Shown here in pieces: positions 1-8,859 of a DNA stretch of 64,000 bases. A model generated the notes under the pieces. That model made no database searches. It was not told the origin of the DNA and saw only the letters and a list, made by a program, of their open reading frames with translations. The stretch is from a beta proteobacterium MWH-UniP1 (lineage in GTDB: Bacteria > Pseudomonadota > Gammaproteobacteria > Burkholderiales > Burkholderiaceae_A), in the NCBI GenBank assembly GCA_036362785.1, contig CP143625.1, positions 807,401 to 871,400 on the forward strand. Direction: 5' to 3'. Every line of letters starts with the position of its first letter. Positions within the stretch are counted from its first letter, which is position 1. A program made the translations under genes and the position numbers.

Positions 1-183
1 CCATTCGGCCTTGTCGCGCACGAGCGGGCTATTGAGCGCGTAAAGACCGGCCCCTGCATGTGTATCGATCACCCAGATGGGGGTCTCTTTTTTTTGAAGT
101 AGGTCTAAGGCGGCAATCGCAGCAACGTGTTTCATCACGTCAGCATGATTGCCCGCATGAAAGGCGTGGCGATAAGCGAACAT
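1..183 (-). CDS. rlmJ: 23S rRNA (adenine2030-N6)-methyltransferase RlmJ, N-terminal part, cut by window edge
   Basis: The reverse strand from the ATG at 183 reads open for 61 codons to the window edge. The protein starts MFAYRHAFHAGNHADVMKH and continues with WVIDTHAGAGLYAL. These match the RlmJ family N-terminus: the YRHAFHAGNHADVLKH block and the D-THAGAG SAM-binding motif. RlmJ methylates N6 of A2030 in 23S rRNA using SAM. The start lies 2 bp after the stop codon of the upstream AlkA-type glycosylase, so the two are probably co-transcribed. The C-terminal catalytic half is outside the window. The family call is firm from the N-terminus; completeness cannot be judged. Confidence 0.9.
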   Translation of the reverse strand, partial: MFAYRHAFHAGNHADVMKHVAAIAALDLLQKKETPIWVIDTHAGAGLYALNSPLVRDKAEW

Positions 184-185
184 GC

Positions 186-827
186 TCAGTACTCTACCGG
201 TTCTGGATCAAGACTGCGCCACAGGTACCAAGTCGCCACTGAGCGCCATGGCTGCCAGGGCTGGGCAATGCGCTGCGCAGTCTTGGCATCAATGGGGCTG
301 CCTTTTCGGTAGTGAAGCGAGATGGCCTTCATCAGGCCAAGATCAGCCACGGGCAGCACATTGGGCCGCATAAAGGCAAAGATCAGTGCCATTTCGGCGG
401 TCCATCGGCCAATCCCACGAATCTGTGTGAGCCGTTCAATAATGGCCTCGTCATCGGCTAAAGCCAGTTGATCGGCAAGGTCTGGCTCACGATCAAAGTG
501 AAAGGCAAGGTCCATCAGGTATTCGATCTTGCGCGCCGACAATCCAAGCCCCGAAAACGCACTTGAGCGCAGCCGCGCAATCTTTTTCGGCTTGATCGGC
601 CCAATTTCAGACTGGACTCTGTCCCAGACCGAGGCCGCGGCCTTCACCGAGATCTGCTGTCCAACAATCGCTCTGGCCAAAGTGAAAAAAGGGTCTCCTC
701 GGGGCACCAGCCTTGCGCCGGCGTGCCGTTCAATGATCTTGGCCAAGACTGGATCGGCCTGACAGAGCGCCTGGCAGGCGGTTTCCCAGAATTTCGGCAC
801 GGCAGCAGTAGGGGTTTGGGTGGGCAT
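186..827 (-). CDS. DNA-3-methyladenine glycosylase II (AlkA-type, HhH-GPD family)
   Basis: A 213-residue base-excision-repair glycosylase of the HhH-GPD superfamily, expected to remove alkylated purines from DNA. Visible motifs are [13 protein letters not shown] (about residues 48-60), the helix-hairpin-helix [15 protein letters not shown] (133-147) and the catalytic aspartate in PVADLG (Asp162). The ATG at 827 was chosen because the family usually begins just before an FWETAC-like segment, and upstream codons lack similarity and run into the divergent aceB leader. Length fits short AlkA proteins without the N-terminal TBP-like domain. It precedes rlmJ with a 2-bp gap and is divergent from aceB. 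Substrate range is not decidable from sequence. Confidence 0.88.
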   Translation of the reverse strand: MPTQTPTAAVPKFWETACQALCQADPVLAKIIERHAGARLVPRGDPFFTLARAIVGQQISVKAAASVWDRVQSEIGPIKPKKIARLRSSAFSGLGLSARKIEYLMDLAFHFDREPDLADQLALADDEAIIERLTQIRGIGRWTAEMALIFAFMRPNVLPVADLGLMKAISLHYRKGSPIDAKTAQRIAQPWQPWRSVATWYLWRSLDPEPVEY

Positions 828-942
828 GATCCAATATAATCGCGGGCTGACACGGAATTTTCCACGAAAATTTGCAGGCGCTACAGCGACTGCGGAGTGC
901 GAGTCTTCCACCAATAAAAAAATCCGAAATGAGGAGTCTGGT

Positions 943-2532
943 ATGTCCCAAGCTTTTCCCGCTGGCGTTGAAATCAAAGCTGAAGTGTCGCCCGCGTTTG
1001 CAGAGATCTTGACCCCTGAAGCCTTGGCACTCGTTGCCAAGCTGCATCGTGCTTTCGAGCCACGTCGTCAAGAATTGTTGGCCAAGCGTGTAGAGCGTGC
1101 CAAGCGCCTAGACGCTGGTGAGCGTCCTGACTTTCTGGCCGAAACCAAGTCGGTCCGTGAAGGCGACTGGAAGGTTGCACCGCTGCCCAAAGACCTGCTG
1201 TGCCGTCGTGTTGAGATCACCGGCCCAGTCGACCGCAAGATGGTGATCAATGCGTTGAACTCCGGCGCCGATTCCTTCATGGCCGACTTTGAAGACTCGA
1301 ACACCCCCAACTGGTCTAACCAGGTGCAGGGCCAGATCAACATGAAGGATGCGATCCGCCGCACCATCTCATTGGAATCCAATGGCAAGCACTACAAACT
1401 AAACGACAAAGTTGCCGTGTTGCTGATTCGCCCCCGTGGCTGGCATCTGGACGAAAAGCACGTGCTGGTCGATGGCAAACGTGTTTCCGGCGGCATTTTT
1501 GATTTGGCGCTCTACATGTTCCACAACGCCAAAGAACTCTTGGCACGTGGCTCTGGCCCTTACTTCTATCTGCCGAAGATGGAAAGCCACTTGGAAGCCC
1601 GCCTGTGGAACGACATTTTTGTGATGGTGCAAAACGAGCTGGGCATTCCCCAGGGCACGATCCGGGCGACTGTCTTGATTGAGACCATCGTGGCGGCCTT
1701 TGAGATGGACGAAATCCTTTATGAATTGCGCGACCACAGCGCGGGTCTGAACGCTGGCCGTTGGGACTACATCTTCTCTTGCATCAAGAAGTTCAAAGTC
1801 GACCGCAACTTCTGCCTGGCGGACCGCAGCAAGGTCACCATGACGGCGCCCTTTATGCGGGCTTATGCACTGTTGTTGTTAAAGACCTGCCACAAGCGCA
1901 ATGCGCCCGCTATTGGCGGCATGAGCGCGCTCATTCCAATTAAGAATGACCCCGAGAAAAATGCCGTGGCCATGCAGGGCATCATTAATGATAAGAAACG
2001 TGACGCAACCGATGGTTACGACGGCGGATGGGTGGCCCACCCCGGTCTGGTGGAAGCCGCGATGAAAGAGTTTGTGGCGGTGCTGGGCGACAAGCCCAAC
2101 CAGATCGAGAAGCAAAAGCCCGAAGTCAATGTCGCGGCGAAAGATCTGTTGGACTTCCAGCCCGAGAGCCCCATTACCGAAGCCGGCCTGCGCATGAACA
2201 TCAACGTGGGTATCCACTACCTGGGTTCTTGGCTGGCTGGCAATGGCTGTGTGCCCATCCACAACCTGATGGAAGATGCGGCGACTGCCGAGATCTCCCG
2301 TTCACAGGTGTGGCAGTGGATCCGCTCGCCCAAGGGCAAGCTGGAAGATGGCCGCAAGATCACGGCAGAGATGGTCCGTGGTCTGGTACCCGAAGAGCTC
2401 ACCAAGGTGAAAGCCGTGCTCGGTGGCGACACCAAGACTTATGACCGTGCAGCGCAGATCTTCGAGCAGATGTCGACATCAGAAGACTTCGCAGAGTTCT
2501 TGACCCTGCCGCTCTACGAAGAAATCGCCTAA
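943..2532 (+). CDS. aceB: malate synthase A
   Basis: A 529-residue malate synthase of the A type, condensing glyoxylate with acetyl-CoA to malate in the glyoxylate shunt. The family signature [17 protein letters not shown] is near residue 263, and [12 protein letters not shown] near residue 108 contributes to the active site. The ATG at 943 follows GAGGAG (931-936) and gives the usual length of about 530; an in-frame upstream start at 820 would add 41 unrelated residues overlapping the alkA start. A strong terminator follows the stop, so the gene is probably monocistronic. No isocitrate lyase gene is in the window. Confidence 0.96.
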   Translation: MSQAFPAGVEIKAEVSPAFAEILTPEALALVAKLHRAFEPRRQELLAKRVERAKRLDAGERPDFLAETKSVREGDWKVAPLPKDLLCRRVEITGPVDRKMVINALNSGADSFMADFEDSNTPNWSNQVQGQINMKDAIRRTISLESNGKHYKLNDKVAVLLIRPRGWHLDEKHVLVDGKRVSGGIFDLALYMFHNAKELLARGSGPYFYLPKMESHLEARLWNDIFVMVQNELGIPQGTIRATVLIETIVAAFEMDEILYELRDHSAGLNAGRWDYIFSCIKKFKVDRNFCLADRSKVTMTAPFMRAYALLLLKTCHKRNAPAIGGMSALIPIKNDPEKNAVAMQGIINDKKRDATDGYDGGWVAHPGLVEAAMKEFVAVLGDKPNQIEKQKPEVNVAAKDLLDFQPESPITEAGLRMNINVGIHYLGSWLAGNGCVPIHNLMEDAATAEISRSQVWQWIRSPKGKLEDGRKITAEMVRGLVPEELTKVKAVLGGDTKTYDRAAQIFEQMSTSEDFAEFLTLPLYEEIA

Positions 2533-2548
2533 AGCGACTTCAGCGTCT

Positions 2549-2596
2549 GCAACAACAAAAACCCCAGTCGATTCGGCTGGGGTTTTTTGTTGTCGT
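2549..2596. terminator. bidirectional intrinsic terminator after aceB
   Basis: ACCCCAG (2561-2567) pairs with CTGGGGT (2577-2583), flanked by an A-tract on the left and TTTTTTGTTGT on the right. The symmetry extends outward (CAACAAAAA / TTTTTTGTTG). It separates aceB (+) from the minus-strand gene ending at 2636 and can work in both directions. Confidence 0.85.
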
Positions 2597-2635
2597 AAGG
2601 CTTTTTGATAGGTGGTTGGTGATCGACAAGGATGG

Positions 2636-3028
2636 TCAGCCGAAACTTTCCGGGTGATATAGATCAAGTAGCGCTTCGCCTGCCTGGATTAGCCTTGTGG
2701 AGCGACGGCCAGTGCGACAGTAGACCAAAACAGGCTTTGGTGCTCGGTCAATGTATTCACGCATGTCTCTAACCTGCTGCTCGGTGTGTTCTCCTGAGCC
2801 AACCGGAAAGTATGTAAAGGTCAGTCCGTGCCGGGCGCAGGCCAGGGCAATATCGCGGTGCGGCGTTTGCCCATCCCCGTTTTCTTCATCGGGGCGATTG
2901 CAGATGATGGATCGGTATCCGAGCTCAGCGGCAATTTGAACGTGGGCAACGTTGATTTGTGCGGCAATCGAGATCTCATCACTCGCCGGTTCGCCATGCG
3001 CAATGAGTGGAAGTTCATGAATCGTCAT
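2636..3028 (-). CDS. DUF442/TIGR01244-type phosphatase or sulfurtransferase (BLH N-domain-like)
   Basis: A 130-residue cytosolic protein of the family found as the N-terminal domain of beta-lactamase-hydrolase (Blh) proteins. The active-site loop VYCRTGRRST (residues 102-111, Cys104) fits the CRxGxRS pattern shared by rhodanese-like and dual-specificity-phosphatase-like folds, and SIICNRPDEE (40-49) is the family's other hallmark. Family members are annotated as phosphatases or sulfur transferases; the sequence does not decide which. No separate metallo-beta-lactamase/persulfide dioxygenase domain is encoded beside it. The start is the ATG at 3028, 46 bp from the Bug protein stop. Confidence 0.78.
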   Translation of the reverse strand: MTIHELPLIAHGEPASDEISIAAQINVAHVQIAAELGYRSIICNRPDEENGDGQTPHRDIALACARHGLTFTYFPVGSGEHTEQQVRDMREYIDRAPKPVLVYCRTGRRSTRLIQAGEALLDLYHPESFG

Positions 3029-3074
3029 TGGAAACTCCTGTGTGCGGATAGGATTGACTTCGGCTTAGCGACAC

Positions 3075-4076
3075 TTAGTTCTGCTGAAGCTTGCGTGCTG
3101 TAACCACTTTTCGCCAGCGCTCGTATTCGGCCGCAATTTCTTTTGCAAAATCTGCGGGCGTATTGCCGACAGCCGTCATGCCAAGTTGTCCTAACCGTTC
3201 TTTCACTTCTGTGTCATTGAGGGCTTTCGCCGTGTCAGCGTAAATCTTGTCAATCACCGATTTAGGTGTGCCAGCAGGCACCATAAAGCCAAACCAGCCT
3301 GCGTTTTCAAAATTGGTCAAGCCAGCTTCGTGTAAGGTCGGAACATTGGGTAGCTGGGGTGAGCGGGTTTTGCTGGTCACACCTAACGGACGCACGCGAC
3401 CCGCATCAATATGCGCCTTGGCGCCCGCAATGTTGCCAACGACGAATTGCACTTGTCCACCCGCTAAGTCTGTATACGACGCGGCTTCGCCTTTATAGGG
3501 AACATGCTGAGCGTCGATGCCAGCCGCATAGACAAACGATTCGGCGGCCATATGCACTTGGCTGCCGACACCAGCGGACCCAAAGTTAAGTTGGCTAGGG
3601 TTCTTTTTTGCAAGAGCGATAAACTCTTTTAGCGTCTGAGCAGGCACGGCGTTATTGACGACCAGTACTTGTGGGCCGCTTGCCAAATTGGTCACGGGCA
3701 GCAGGTCAGCTCGCGCATCGAATGGCATGGTTTTATAGACGTGCGGATTAACCGTCACAATGCTGCCCGATGTCACCAATATGGTGTACCCATCACCAGC
3801 CGATTTGGCGACTGCGTCTGCGCCGATATTGCCACCTGCGCCCGCACGATTTTCCACAACGACTGATTGGCCCCAGATACCGGAGAGCTTTTGGGCGACC
3901 AAACGCGCCACGATGTCTGTGGCGCCGCCAGTGACAAACGGTACAACGAGCTTGACGGGTTTGTTCGGATACCCCTGAGCGAAAGACTCTTGTGGGTTAA
4001 CGAGCGTGGCTAAAGCAATGGTGATGACGGCGGATAGAAACCCACGCCGGACTAGTTTTGATGTGTGGTTTTGCAT
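3075..4076 (-). CDS. Bug/TctC family tripartite tricarboxylate transporter solute-binding protein
   Basis: A 333-residue periplasmic binding protein. The N-terminus (residues 1-34) has a KLVRRGFLSA segment, a hydrophobic core and an SFAQG cleavage region; the two arginines resemble a Tat signal but a Sec signal is equally possible. The mature part has the Bug family start YPNKPVKLVVPF, the GGATDIVARLVA ligand loop, and VVENRAGAGGNIGADAVAKS. Bug proteins bind small carboxylates, amides or vitamins, and the ligand cannot be read from sequence. No TctA/TctB membrane genes lie nearby, so it is an orphan receptor, common in Burkholderiales. Confidence 0.93.
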   Translation of the reverse strand: MQNHTSKLVRRGFLSAVITIALATLVNPQESFAQGYPNKPVKLVVPFVTGGATDIVARLVAQKLSGIWGQSVVVENRAGAGGNIGADAVAKSAGDGYTILVTSGSIVTVNPHVYKTMPFDARADLLPVTNLASGPQVLVVNNAVPAQTLKEFIALAKKNPSQLNFGSAGVGSQVHMAAESFVYAAGIDAQHVPYKGEAASYTDLAGGQVQFVVGNIAGAKAHIDAGRVRPLGVTSKTRSPQLPNVPTLHEAGLTNFENAGWFGFMVPAGTPKSVIDKIYADTAKALNDTEVKERLGQLGMTAVGNTPADFAKEIAAEYERWRKVVTARKLQQN

Positions 4077-4107
4077 AAGAAATCCCTCAGATTTGTTAAC
4101 ACAACGA

Positions 4108-4130
4108 TGATCTTTCTTTAAGAGAGATCA
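4108..4130. promoter_or_regulatory. imperfect palindrome upstream of the Bug protein gene
   Basis: TGATCT and AGATCA frame an imperfect dyad (TGATCTTTC / GAGAGATCA) 32 bp upstream of the Bug gene start. A second A+T-rich dyad lies at 4202-4228 (TTTTTCTGAA, 7-nt loop, TTCAGAAAAA). Either could be an operator or, for the second, a weak terminator of cutA. The 268-bp gap between cutA and the Bug gene holds no ORF I can support. Confidence 0.3.
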
Positions 4131-4344
4131 AAGCGTGTTTGTTTGGTGCTATTCGAAGCAGAGAGGAACTCTAACTGCAAGCAAGTCCAGAAAGTCTTAT
4201 TTTTTTCTGAAATAAATATTCAGAAAAATGCTATCGCTTTATTAATGCGTGTCACGCTAAGGTTGATGGCTGACACAAATGATGTTTATTCTTAGTCGCT
4301 GACCTGCGGGCTGCTACACCGTGTTTGAGGGAAGAAGGTGCTGA

Positions 4345-4662
4345 TCACGTTGTTTCCTTGTGGACCCAGTTCAGATACTTTTCTAGCCCATCAGCAATTG
4401 GCAGGCAGAGAAGCTCTGGCGTGTCGTAGGGGTGGTGAGTGCTGATAAATGACTTAAGCGATTCGACCTGGGCGCTGGTGGTTTTGATAAGTAGCAAAAA
4501 TTCTGCCGATGTCTCTAACTTTTCTTCCCACCAATACATTGACTCCACGCCGGGCAGGGTACTGACACAAGCCGCCAATTTGGCCTGCAGCAGTCCTTGG
4601 GCCAGAGATTTCGCGGTTGCCGCATCGGGCGCAGTGGTCAAACAAAGCATGACGTGATTCAT
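4345..4662 (-). CDS. cutA: divalent-cation tolerance protein CutA1
   Basis: A 105-residue CutA1 protein, a small trimeric ferredoxin-like-fold protein linked to copper tolerance but of uncertain biochemical role. Visible family features are CLTTAPDAATAKSLAQGLLQ near the N-terminus, AACVSTLPGVESMYWWEEK (about residues 31-49, the strongly conserved core), LLIKTT, and THHPYDTPELLCLPI (about 75-89). Full length for the family, with no signal peptide. It is divergent from the TlpA-like gene, with 83 bp between the starts. Confidence 0.95.
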   Translation of the reverse strand: MNHVMLCLTTAPDAATAKSLAQGLLQAKLAACVSTLPGVESMYWWEEKLETSAEFLLLIKTTSAQVESLKSFISTHHPYDTPELLCLPIADGLEKYLNWVHKETT

Positions 4663-4745
4663 GGGGCAGGCCTATAATTTTTGGTCGGTGCCAGGAAAGG
4701 ATGCACTGACCGTAATCATAGACTTCAAAATACGTGGCGGGATAA

Positions 4746-5255
4746 ATGGCACAGCTTCAATCGTTTTCTTGGTTTCGCCGGGCAACCGTGGTGGCGGCCT
4801 TATCGCTTGCTTTGCCGCTGCCGGTGATGTCACAGGCGATTTGGAAAGTCGGTGACCGGGTAAGCCTGCCACCACTGGAGCTGCTAGATGGTCAGTCCGT
4901 CGACTGGGCGAAGCTTTCTGGGAAGGTGATTGTGTTGGAGTTCTGGGGTACTTGGTGTCCATTCTGTGCCCGGCAAAACCCAGTGCTGGATAAGTTCTAC
5001 CGGGACTATCAGACCAAGGGGTTAGAGGTCATCACCATTAGTTTGGATAAAACTAAGGATGCGGCGAGCGCTTATATGAAAAAGGGCGGCTATGCCTTTA
5101 AGGCTGGCATGGCCACACCTGCATGGCAGGCGATTTACAAACAGCGCCGTGGCCTGCCGCAGTTGATGGTGATTGATCGCAGCGGCAAGCTCGTCATGAT
5201 CGAAGTCCGCGAGATGCTGGAAGACGACATTCGCGACATCGCCAAGTTTTTGTGA
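4746..5255 (+). CDS. TlpA-like periplasmic thioredoxin-fold protein
   Basis: A 169-residue exported thioredoxin-like protein. Residues 1-30 form a signal peptide (two Arg, hydrophobic stretch, VMSQA). The redox motif FWGTWCPFC holds Cys71 and Cys74, and a cis-proline segment GLPQLMVID follows. This is the layout of TlpA/ResA-type reductases that keep thiols of cytochrome c, copper-site or other periplasmic proteins reduced. It is followed by the minus-strand TonB receptor gene, so it stands alone. The specific partner is not evident; the window's several c-type cytochromes make a maturation role possible but unproven. Confidence 0.85.
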   Translation: MAQLQSFSWFRRATVVAALSLALPLPVMSQAIWKVGDRVSLPPLELLDGQSVDWAKLSGKVIVLEFWGTWCPFCARQNPVLDKFYRDYQTKGLEVITISLDKTKDAASAYMKKGGYAFKAGMATPAWQAIYKQRRGLPQLMVIDRSGKLVMIEVREMLEDDIRDIAKFL

Positions 5256-5308
5256 AAACGTTTGGTGGGGGTCCCGCGCTAGGCGCTGCAAGGCGCGGGT
5301 CCCCTACA

Positions 5309-7432
5309 TCACATCTGAACGGTGTACTTCAGGCCAAGTAGCCAGTTGCGTGGGGCGCCGGGTTCGTAATAAAACTTGTTTTCCCGATCTGAGATAACTG
5401 AACCAACATATTTCGTATCAGCTATGTTGTCCAGCCTGGCTATAAAACCCAAGGTTCCTGCGCCTATTTTGATATGGTGAGATGCCTTGAGATTAAGTAA
5501 TTCGTAAGAGTCCGCTTGCGTATCAATATTTGAAGAGTCTACCCATGTTTTTCCAGTGGCGGCAATTTCAATTCCTGCCTCTGAGAACGCTGAGTTCGGT
5601 TTGCTGGTCCAGCCTATAGATCGCCAAGTTAAATCGCCAAAGATTCGATATTTTGGGATGCCCGGCATATTTTTGCCGTCTTGGACGCGACTGCTTGATG
5701 CGCTGCCGTTACTTGTGTATTCCGCGTCAATCGCTGTGTATGCGAGACGTAAAACTATCGATTTGGAAAGAAGAGCTAGTGCGCTAATTTCGACGCCTTG
5801 GCGGAACGTGTCTGCATTTTGCCAAGTAGAGCCTGAGGTACTTACAGAGTCGGGAACGATGTCGTCCTTGGTTTTTGCTGCAAATAAAGCGCCATCTATC
5901 TTGGTTGAGGCTGTCGGACGCCATTTGAACCCAATTTCTATTTGATTACTTTTGGCTGGGTCAATTGCCGAATAGAATTTGTTTGCAGATGAGCCGCCAG
6001 GCGGTGAATAAAGCACTTCGTTTAAAGTGGGTGTCTCGAATCCGCGACCATACTGTACGTAGGTGTTGAGACTTGATGAGTGGTGGCGGGTTAGTCCAAG
6101 TACAGGAGAAATGCCTGTGTAGGTTTTTCGACCAGAGCTGTCAGGGTTAGAACCCGATACCGGAAATTGATCCTCTACTTTTAACGTCACTCTTGACAGG
6201 CGTGCGCCCAGTAATCCGGTGTACTTTTCATTAAAAAACCACTGAGACTGAACAAAGGCATCTGTGTTGTACGCGATGTTGTCTTCGTCGCGCCCTAAGT
6301 CACCTGTTGGTATCCCGGCAACGTTTTGTTTTGCGGTCCTCTTGTCGATGACATAATCTAGATCGATCCCGCCTGTGTATTGAACCGGAATGCCATTGAA
6401 GGCGTCACGTCGAGTTAAGGATGTGGCTGCGCCATAGAAGGTTCGCTCGATCATTGAATAACCGGTCCGATTAATCGTGCCGCTGGTGCAATTTGTAAAG
6501 TTTGGGCACGACAGTGGATTGTCCAAATTTCGTACGCCAAAGTAGGCTCGGTAGTCTAGTTGGCTGTTTGAGTTTAGTTTTCGATCGCCGCTTACGCCCA
6601 GCATGCCTTGAGTAAACTGCTTGCCAAATTTTTGGTTGATGTTGTCTGATCTCGCTTGGTGCGGGTTTGATGCGTACTCATCTGCAGTTAACGACCCCGG
6701 CTCCTCCGAATCATTTTTCAGAATATTCGCAACAAACGTCGTCTTGCCATGCTCGGTGACATGTTCGAGCTTGCTGTTGAAGTGGTCCCGTCGGGCCTTG
6801 CTGTAATCCCGAAAGCCATCGCTACTCATGTATGCGTAGTCGACGACCAATCCATATGGGCCCTTTTTCTCCGAGTACTGCAGGCTGGACCGATACAGAT
6901 CATCGCTTCCCGCATAGCCCACCGCTGAAAACTCAGGTTTGTCCCCCGCACTGCGTGTAAAGACCTGCACCACGCCACCGGCTGCGTTTCCGTAAAGAAG
7001 CGAGACGGGTCCTTTCAGGACCTCGATCCGGTCTGCCGAAGTCAATGCAAACTGGGACGACTGGCCCTGGCCATCGGGCAGAGTCTGGGGAATACCGTCG
7101 ATCAGCAGCCGCACGCCACGCACACCAAATGGGGCCCGTGAACCAAATCCACGGATGGAGACCTGCAGGTCCTGGGAATAGTTATTCCGGTTGGCCACAT
7201 TGATACCCGGCACACCGGCCAACGCCTCGCTGATATTGATCTGGGGGCCTGCGGACTCAATCACATCCCGATTCACGGACTGAATGGAGCCGGGGGCGTC
7301 GAAGCTGGCCTGTTCGGTCCGGCTGGCAGAGACCACCACCGCATCCAGGGTCTGACTATTGCCGGGCAGGGCGATTGCAAAAAGGATTGCTGCGGCGAGC
7401 TTGGAGATCCTGGGGGAGGGACTTTTTTTCAT
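5309..7432 (-). CDS. TonB-dependent outer-membrane receptor
   Basis: A 707-residue outer-membrane receptor. The ATG at 7432 gives a clean signal peptide (MKKSPSPR, hydrophobic core, PGNSQT); the longer reading starting at 7522 uses TTG and adds 30 unlikely residues. A TonB-box-like LDAVVVSA is at the mature N-terminus. The plug domain has VPGINV, SIRGFGSR, RLLIDGIPQTLPDGQGQ and RIEVLKGPVSLLYGNAAGGVVQVFT. The beta-barrel ends in the aromatic-rich PRNWLLGLKYTVQM. Such receptors take up ferric siderophores, haem or other scarce ligands; the ligand is not identifiable here. A perfect FNR-type box lies about 115 bp upstream. Confidence 0.93.
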   Translation of the reverse strand: MKKSPSPRISKLAAAILFAIALPGNSQTLDAVVVSASRTEQASFDAPGSIQSVNRDVIESAGPQINISEALAGVPGINVANRNNYSQDLQVSIRGFGSRAPFGVRGVRLLIDGIPQTLPDGQGQSSQFALTSADRIEVLKGPVSLLYGNAAGGVVQVFTRSAGDKPEFSAVGYAGSDDLYRSSLQYSEKKGPYGLVVDYAYMSSDGFRDYSKARRDHFNSKLEHVTEHGKTTFVANILKNDSEEPGSLTADEYASNPHQARSDNINQKFGKQFTQGMLGVSGDRKLNSNSQLDYRAYFGVRNLDNPLSCPNFTNCTSGTINRTGYSMIERTFYGAATSLTRRDAFNGIPVQYTGGIDLDYVIDKRTAKQNVAGIPTGDLGRDEDNIAYNTDAFVQSQWFFNEKYTGLLGARLSRVTLKVEDQFPVSGSNPDSSGRKTYTGISPVLGLTRHHSSSLNTYVQYGRGFETPTLNEVLYSPPGGSSANKFYSAIDPAKSNQIEIGFKWRPTASTKIDGALFAAKTKDDIVPDSVSTSGSTWQNADTFRQGVEISALALLSKSIVLRLAYTAIDAEYTSNGSASSSRVQDGKNMPGIPKYRIFGDLTWRSIGWTSKPNSAFSEAGIEIAATGKTWVDSSNIDTQADSYELLNLKASHHIKIGAGTLGFIARLDNIADTKYVGSVISDRENKFYYEPGAPRNWLLGLKYTVQM

Positions 7433-7545
7433 TTTTCTATTGTCTGAATAGCGAAAAGCGGGGTGGTTCCGAAAAAATACGCCTCGTTTCCTGGGGAACG
7501 AAGGCGCGATTGACGACTCCAATCTAGTTCCGACATTACATTGGT

Positions 7546-7559
7546 TTGATATATATCAA
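7546..7559. promoter_or_regulatory. FNR/Anr-type box in the TonB-receptor/macA intergenic region
   Basis: The 14-mer TTGATATATATCAA is a perfect dyad and matches the TTGAT-N4-ATCAA consensus of FNR/Anr/Dnr regulators exactly. It lies in the 195-bp divergent gap. On the minus strand a TAGATT hexamer (7521-7526) would serve as a -10 element and place the box near -40, as in class II activation of the receptor gene. Regulation of macA from the same site is possible. That a regulator binds here is inference. Confidence 0.6.
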
Positions 7560-7627
7560 GGCTATACGCGGCGCAGCAAAAAAAGTGGCTAAGTCCTTGA
7601 AATTAGGGAAAGTCCGGGTGCGTTGCG

Positions 7628-8857
7628 ATGCGGCATACTTCACACATGGCACTTCCTTCTTTTGTTTCTAAAAAATCTCTCGCAGTCGGTTCGGTTCTTA
7701 TCGGGTTGGTCGTTGTGGCCGCTTGGTTGTGGTCCGGTAATCAGGCTGAGGAGCCCAAGTGGGTGACTGCGTCGGTGGACCGCGGGGCGATCGTTCAGCG
7801 GGTGTCCGCCAATGGCACGCTCAATCCAGTGGAGCTGGTCAACGTGGGTACCCAGATCTCGGGCACGGTGATTAATCTGCACACAGACTTTAATCAGCCC
7901 GTGAAGGCTGGGCAGCTGCTTGCTGAGTTGGATCCGGCGATCCTGGAGGCCCAGATTCGGCAGACCGAGGCAAATTTGGCTTCGGCCAGGGCTACATTGA
8001 ATAACGCAGAGCTTTCACTGAAGCGAAACGAGAATCTGAAAGCCAAGGGTTTTATTTCAGATGGAGCGCTAGATGGCCTGCGAAAAGATGTAGAAACCGC
8101 CCGGGCCCAAGTTATGCAGATCGAAGCTCAGCTCTCTCGTGACAAGACCAATCTGGGCTACAGCAAAATTAAGTCGCCGATCAACGGCATTGTGGTGAAC
8201 CGTGGGATTGATGTTGGCCAGACCGTAGCGGCAAGTTTTCAAACCCCGACGCTCTTTCAGATCGCGCGAGATCTACGCCGCATGCAGATTGATACCTCGG
8301 TTGCCGAGGCAGACGTTGGCGCCATACAAACGGGTCAGCCCGTTCGCTTTACGGTAGACGCGTTTCGGGATCAGGAATTTAATGCCAAGGTGCGAATGGT
8401 CCGATTGAATCCAACCACCGTTCAAAACGTCGTGACCTACAACGTTGTCATAGATGTCGATAACAAAGACGGTACCTTGTTGCCTGGCATGACCGCTCAG
8501 GTGGCGGTTGTAACAAACAAAAAAGACGATGTCTTGCGTGTCCCATCGGCGGCTCTGCGTTTTCGTCCGCCCGAGCAAGCGACTCCCACAAATGGTGGCG
8601 CGCCAGAAAAAGCTGCTGACAAAAACGGCTCTGCCAAATCCGGCAAGGGGAAGGGGTCGCGTGCGGGCACTGCTCCCACCGTTTATCTGGCCGGGCCAGA
8701 CGGAGCGCTTCAGCCCAAAGAGATCAAAATTGGCATTACTGATGGCCGGTTTACGGAAGTGATTGAGGGTCTGAGCGAGGGTGAGGCTGTGGTGACCCGT
8801 GCGGCGCCAACATCGAAATCCAGTCAGACGAGCGGTTTCCGTTTCCGCATGTTCTGA
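7628..8857 (+). CDS. macA: MacA-type periplasmic adaptor of an ABC efflux pump
   Basis: A 409-residue membrane-fusion protein. One N-terminal membrane segment (LAVGSVLIGLVVVAAWLW, about residues 18-35) is followed by a barrel-sandwich hybrid domain (GTLNPVELVNVGTQISGTV), a long alpha-hairpin with QTEANLASARATLNNAEL, and the returning lipoyl half SPINGIVVNRGIDVGQTV. A low-complexity Gly/Lys/Ala insert (about 318-345) interrupts the C-terminal domain. MacA links MacB to a TolC-type channel. Start uncertain: ATGs at 7628 and 7646 both lack a clear Shine-Dalgarno. It overlaps in organisation with the two macB genes, 2 bp downstream. No tolC is in the window. Confidence 0.88.
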   Translation: MRHTSHMALPSFVSKKSLAVGSVLIGLVVVAAWLWSGNQAEEPKWVTASVDRGAIVQRVSANGTLNPVELVNVGTQISGTVINLHTDFNQPVKAGQLLAELDPAILEAQIRQTEANLASARATLNNAELSLKRNENLKAKGFISDGALDGLRKDVETARAQVMQIEAQLSRDKTNLGYSKIKSPINGIVVNRGIDVGQTVAASFQTPTLFQIARDLRRMQIDTSVAEADVGAIQTGQPVRFTVDAFRDQEFNAKVRMVRLNPTTVQNVVTYNVVIDVDNKDGTLLPGMTAQVAVVTNKKDDVLRVPSAALRFRPPEQATPTNGGAPEKAADKNGSAKSGKGKGSRAGTAPTVYLAGPDGALQPKEIKIGITDGRFTEVIEGLSEGEAVVTRAAPTSKSSQTSGFRFRMF

Positions 8858-8859
8858 GC

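Noticed and set aside
2642..2656. Second FNR-like site GTGATATAGATCAA
   Set aside because: One half-site is imperfect and it lies at the coding 3' end of the DUF442-type gene, so it is not credible as an operator.
4202..4228. A+T-rich palindrome TTTTTCTGAA...TTCAGAAAAA
   Set aside because: Could be an operator or terminator, but base composition alone can produce it; mentioned only under the neighbouring palindrome.
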